Under the pieces are notes generated by a model. It saw only the letters and a list, made by a program, of their open reading frames with translations. It did not search any database and was not told the origin of the DNA. Source: Chlamydomonas sphaeroides (Eukaryota; Chlorophyta; Chlorophyceae; Chlamydomonadales; Chlamydomonadaceae). From it: a stretch of DNA of 11,170 nt. The stretch spans positions 11,735-22,904 of the forward strand of contig BDDC01001615.1 of the NCBI GenBank assembly GCA_001662425.1, written 5' to 3'. The translations under genes and the position numbers were made by a program. Shown here piece after piece: positions 8,201-11,170 of this stretch. Every line of letters starts with the position of its first letter. The stretch's first letter is position 1.

Positions 8201-10623
8201 AGGAGGAGGAGGAGGAGGAGGAGGAGGACGAGGGGGAGCAGGTGGAGGAAGAGGAGCGGGGTCAGGAGCCGCACGTCTCACACGAGCAGGAGCCTGAAGA
8301 GGAGCCAGAGCCGGAGCCGCAGCGTCCGCCGCCGCCGGCCCGAGCGCAGCCGCCGCAGCCTCTCCACTCGCAGGAGCCGCAGCCGGCCACATCGCACTAC
8401 AGGTCGGCGGCGGCGACGGACCAGGACCAGGACCCGGATGCAGTGGCTCGCAACCCGGCGTCGCCGCTCCTCGAAGCGGCGGCCGCCCTTTCGGCCCTTT
8501 GCTCCAGCCGCACAGGCCAAGGCAACAAGCCCGCTATCCGCCTCGGCTACGGCGCGGCCGCAGCGGCGGCGGCCGCCGCCATGGCCGCCGCGACGGCTGC
8601 GTCGCGGGCCCCTATGGGCAGCCGGACCGGCGCGGCGGCGGCGGCGTCAGCGATGGCGGCCGCGCAGGCTGCGGCCAGCGCCGCCGCCAGGGCGGACGCC
8701 ACCGCTGCCGCCAGGGCCAAGGCGTGCGAGGCGCGCATCAAGACGGAGGCGTGGCTGCGGCAGCGCGCGGCGGGGGAGCCGCATGCGGGCCACGAGGGGT
8801 CGGCCGCTTCCTCGGACGAGGAGGGCGGCGTGCCGGAGCGGCTCGGCCGCCGCTCCGTGGGCCGGGACATGGACGAAGTTGTGGCGGCGGCGCGGCGGGC
8901 GCGGGCCGCCGGCGCCGCCGCACTTGCCGCCACCGCCATGGCGGCGCCCGCTGACGTCGAGGCGCGGGAGGGGTCGCCGTCGGCCGCCACCTTGCTGCCG
9001 GGGGCGCTGGGCAAGCGGCCGCGGCCCTGGCCTGGGCCGGCGCAGTATCCGGCGCACGGCCCACCGACGCATGGCCTGCCGCCGCGCATCCCGCCGCACC
9101 TAACGAGGCCGATGGGGCCGCCGCCCCACTACGGCCGGCCGCCGCCGCCTGCCGCCGCCGGCCCGCCGCCAGCGCCCCGTCCGCCGCACTCACATGCCGG
9201 CGCGCCAGGCTGGCAGGAGGCCGAGGCCGAGGAAGGAGCATACGAGTACGAGTGGCGGCGCGTGCGGGTGCGGGCTAGGCCGGCCGCAGCGGCGCCGCCG
9301 CCGGGCCCAGGCGGCGCACCTATGCATCATCCGCCGCCCGGCGGCCCATGGCAAGCGCACGGCATGCATCCCATGCACGTGCGGCCTGGCGGTGCCATTC
9401 CGCAGCAGCGGCCCGTGCCTGTACGATTGGGTCAAGTGGGGCCGGTGCCGCGGCCGATTGACCCTCGCGCGGGGCCGCCGCCCGTGCCGCTGCGGCGGCC
9501 CGCAGCGGCGCCGCCGCTGGCGGTGTACCATGACCCGCGGCTACTGCAGTGTCGGCCGTCGGCGGAGCACCTGCAGCACGCGCCGCCGCCGCCGCCGGCA
9601 TGGGATCAGCGGCAGCCTGCAGAGGACGAGGGCGAGGGTGATGAGCACGGCGGGGAGGAGGCGGGCGAGCGCGAGGGCTCGGCCACGGGTGCGGAGGATG
9701 AGCCTCTGGAGGAGGCGCGCTCCTCGGGCGGCCCCATCCGCCGCCACGGCTCCATGGGCTCCATGGGCTCCGCGCCCCCGCTCCGCCGGGCCTACATGCC
9801 CTACCCTCCACCGCATCCGCGCGGCATGCCGGGTCCCGGCGTCCCCGCACCGCCACGGCTGGTAGCGCTCGGGCCACGAGGGCCCATCCCCGTCCACCGG
9901 CCACCGGCCGACGTTGATGGCGGGGCTGACGTCGACGTCGACGCGGCGGCGGCCTCGCAGCCTGTACAGCTGGTCCGCCTGGGGGTCCCGCCGCGGCCTG
10001 CGCCGCCGCTGGCGCCCGGCGCCGAGGCCTGGGTCGCGGCGGCGGCCGGGCGCACGCCGCCGCCGCAGCGGCCGCGGCCGCCGCTGGGCGTGGTGCCGCC
10101 GCCACGAGGCCACCCCGGGTGGCCGCCCGCGATGCCGCAGCGGCAGCCGGCCGTCGTGCCGCTGGGCGCGCACCACAGCAAGCCGCCGCCGCCGCCGCCG
10201 CTGCACCCGCACCCGGCGGCGCACGGCTATCCGCCCGGGCACCCAGTGCAGCTGCAGCGGCCCGAGGCAGGGGCCAGGGAGGACCCGCACGGCGAGGGCC
10301 GGGCCGGGCCCGACGGCAAGCCGCTGCCGCCGCCGCGGCGGTTGCACCCGCAGCCACCGTCCCACTACGCTCGCATGTACGGCGGCATGCCCTCGCGGTA
10401 TGCGGTACGCCACATGGACGAGCACGGCGTGCCGTACGCCGCGCAGCCGCCGCACCCGGCCGCGTGGGCCGGCGGCGGCGGGCTGCCGTCGCTGAGGCCT
10501 GCTGTAACGGAGCAGCAGCAGGAGTGGGGCCAGGAGCAGCAGCAGGAGCACGAGCAGAGCCTGGGTGCGCAGGAGACGGAGGGCGGCCCCCCGGTGAAGC
10601 TGGAGCCGGAGGAGGGGCAGTAG
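5259..10623 (+). CDS. VARL (RegA-like) / SAND-domain putative transcription regulator, three main exons
   Basis: Exons 5259 (or 5195+5280)-7163, 7542-7610 and 7876-10623, both introns phase 0, give about 1573 residues (numbered from ATG 5259). The globular part is residues about 602-712: VLVTVPPTAWTSSLRRDLAL and RGLFDPARYLSQQ, then NCVQLLQVAEGGRQWVSRSAFER, then LGGSVMAKWYRSIRVVGESR and GLESLGAWLARHGLPVFKGR. The order W-x-S-x-S-x-FE, GG, KWYRSIRV and a final amphipathic helix is that of a SAND domain, as in volvocine VARL proteins (RegA, RLS). N-terminal: KRRR (115-118), RSRRRR (187-192), Q-rich segment (315-348), poly-Ala and Gly. C-terminal: acidic run (761-785), long Pro/Ala-rich tail, SUMO-type IKTE (946-949) and VKLE (1565-1568). 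Inferred role: nuclear DNA-binding regulator; RegA itself represses germ-line functions in Volvox. Which paralogue this is cannot be told. No enzyme motif is seen. The low-complexity exon ends are set by homology and splice sites. Confidence 0.78.
6201..6302 (+). repeat. Glutamine-rich coding segment (CAG-rich)
   Basis: Codons from 6201 to 6302 encode LQRLQCLQQIQHIQQIQQFQ and further QQAQ units, about half Gln with regularly spaced Leu, Ile and Phe. Such segments act as activation or coiled-coil interaction regions in transcription factors. It is followed by Ala and Pro runs. An imperfect CAG repeat underlies it. Confidence 0.8.
7164..7541 (+). other. Intron of the VARL-like gene (378 nt, phase 0, stop-free in frame)
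   Basis: Donor CAG|GTGCGG and acceptor CGCCCGCGCCCGCAG flank it. Its length is divisible by three and it contains no stop in the coding frame, so the frame runs straight through it. It is called an intron because it would read as unpatterned Gly/Arg/Trp-rich sequence that interrupts the domain, and because its first part is a strong G/A-rich tract (about 7170-7240) unlike the codon pattern around it. Confidence 0.7.
7611..7875 (+). other. Intron of the VARL-like gene (265 nt, phase 0)
   Basis: Donor CGG|GTGAGC and acceptor CCCCTTCCCGCAG are canonical. The length is not a multiple of three, and removal is needed to join SRSAFER to LGGSVMAKWYRS in frame. The join recreates a continuous SAND-like sequence, which is the main support. 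Confidence 0.85.
8182..8256 (+). repeat. Poly-glutamate segment on GAG trinucleotide repeat
   Basis: Ten successive GAG codons (8197-8226) sit inside a 25-residue acidic stretch (8182-8256), beginning about 50 residues after the SAND-like domain and preceded by a poly-Ala run. It could be an acidic activation or histone-binding surface, or simply an expanded microsatellite. Confidence 0.85.
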
Positions 10624-10806
10624 GCGGGCCCCGAGTCCGGGCGGCGCTGGGCAGTGGCCGCAGCAGAGGGGCTGGGATGGGGCTGGTGGGGGATGGCTGC
10701 AAGGTCACATGCATAGTGGGGCGGTAGGGGGCCTGAGCGGTGTGGGCTGAGGCTGCGAGCTCGCGGAGCGCGGCCCGGCTGTGGGTCGTGGGGCACGAGG
10801 GGGCGC

Positions 10807-10811
10807 TGTAA
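10807..10811 (+). terminator. Putative poly(A) signal TGTAA of the VARL-like gene
   Basis: This TGTAA lies about 185 nt after the TAG at 10621-10623 and is the first one downstream of it. It predicts a short 3' UTR ending near 10825. Another TGTAA at 10503-10507 is inside the coding region. Confidence 0.45.
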
Positions 10812-11170
10812 GGGCGGCGCGGCGATAGCTGGGGCTGTGCGGGGGCGAGCGGCGTAGTCGCGGGCTGGCGGCGCAAGGCCGGAGGCCGCCCAATAGTGCC
10901 GGCGGCTGTGTTTGCTGCCGGCCCGATAGGGCCCTGCTCATTGCATGACAACTCGATTCCGGGGGGCGCCGCATTGGCGCCCTGTGGTTCGGCGCCCTGT
11001 GCGAGGGGCGGAGAGGAAATGGCATTGGCTCGGCTGGGTTTTGTTGGTGTGGCTGGGGACCTGCATTGGGGCCCCGGGACGGCCACGAGGCGTGAGCCCG
11101 GGGCCAGCTCGGCGCAGTGACCGGCTGTATGTGTGAGTGTGGATGGATGGGTGGGTGGGTGGGTGGGGGG
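10812..11170. other. Downstream flank without a recognised gene
   Basis: The sequence is G-rich on the + strand and shows no protein family pattern or splice chain on either strand. It ends in a simple repeat. It could be downstream intergenic DNA or an extended 3' UTR if the TGTAA at 10807 is not used. Confidence 0.5.
11141..11170 (+). repeat. GGAT/GGGT microsatellite with G-quadruplex pattern
   Basis: Two GGAT-like units are followed by four runs of GGGT and a terminal G6 run that reaches the window edge. Five runs of at least three G separated by single T satisfy the basic G-quadruplex pattern. The array may continue beyond the window. Confidence 0.85.

Noticed and set aside
9320..11086. 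588-codon minus-strand open frame opposite the Pro-rich tail and 3' flank
   Set aside because: Its composition mirrors the plus-strand GCC/CCG codons. There is no family motif, and it crosses the 3' UTR of the real gene.
1..11170. tRNA, rRNA, transposon ends or long terminal repeats
   Set aside because: No cloverleaf with B-box pattern, rRNA-like segment, transposase or reverse transcriptase motif, or long direct/inverted repeat was recognised by eye.

Overview
The window looks like nuclear DNA of a green alga of the Chlamydomonadales, most likely a volvocine or a close Chlamydomonas relative. It is very GC-rich. The genes have many short introns with GTGAG/GTGCG/GTAAG-type donors and pyrimidine-rich CAG acceptors. 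Both genes are followed by TGTAA, the usual chlorophycean poly(A) signal. The second gene is full of alanine, proline, glutamine and glutamate runs typical of these algae. It carries a split SAND-type domain that resembles the VARL (RegA-like) family known from volvocine algae. Species cannot be named from sequence alone.

Layout. (1) Positions 1-3155, + strand: the 3' part of a nine-exon stretch (5' end outside the window) of a membrane-anchored GH16-type glucan enzyme of the Kre6/SKN1 family. I rebuilt the splicing by hand. All phases match, and the joined coding part is 1164 nt (387 residues plus stop). It contains an EIDLFE catalytic motif, several N-glycosylation sequons and one transmembrane helix near the C terminus. 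Several introns carry small tandem repeats. (2) Positions 3156-5194: a 3' UTR with TGTAA at 3681, then about 1.4 kb with no convincing gene, which presumably holds the promoter and 5' UTR of the next gene. (3) Positions 5259-10623 (possibly starting with a mini-exon at 5195), + strand: a very long low-complexity putative transcription regulator of about 1573 residues. Its only globular-looking part is a SAND/VARL-like domain made from three exons (end of 5280-7163, all of 7542-7610, start of 7876-10620). The flanks hold basic NLS-like clusters, a glutamine-rich segment, a poly-glutamate stretch, a huge Pro-rich tail and two SUMO-consensus motifs, one almost at the C terminus. (4) Positions 10624-11170: 3' UTR with TGTAA at 10807 and a GGGT/GGAT microsatellite at the window edge.

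The two genes are tandem but independent: one acts in the secretory pathway or at the cell surface on beta-glucan, the other is a likely nuclear regulator. Nothing in the sequence ties their functions together. The item most worth following is the VARL-like gene. Two introns cut its DNA-binding domain. Retaining the first would be an in-frame insertion, while retaining the second would destroy the domain.
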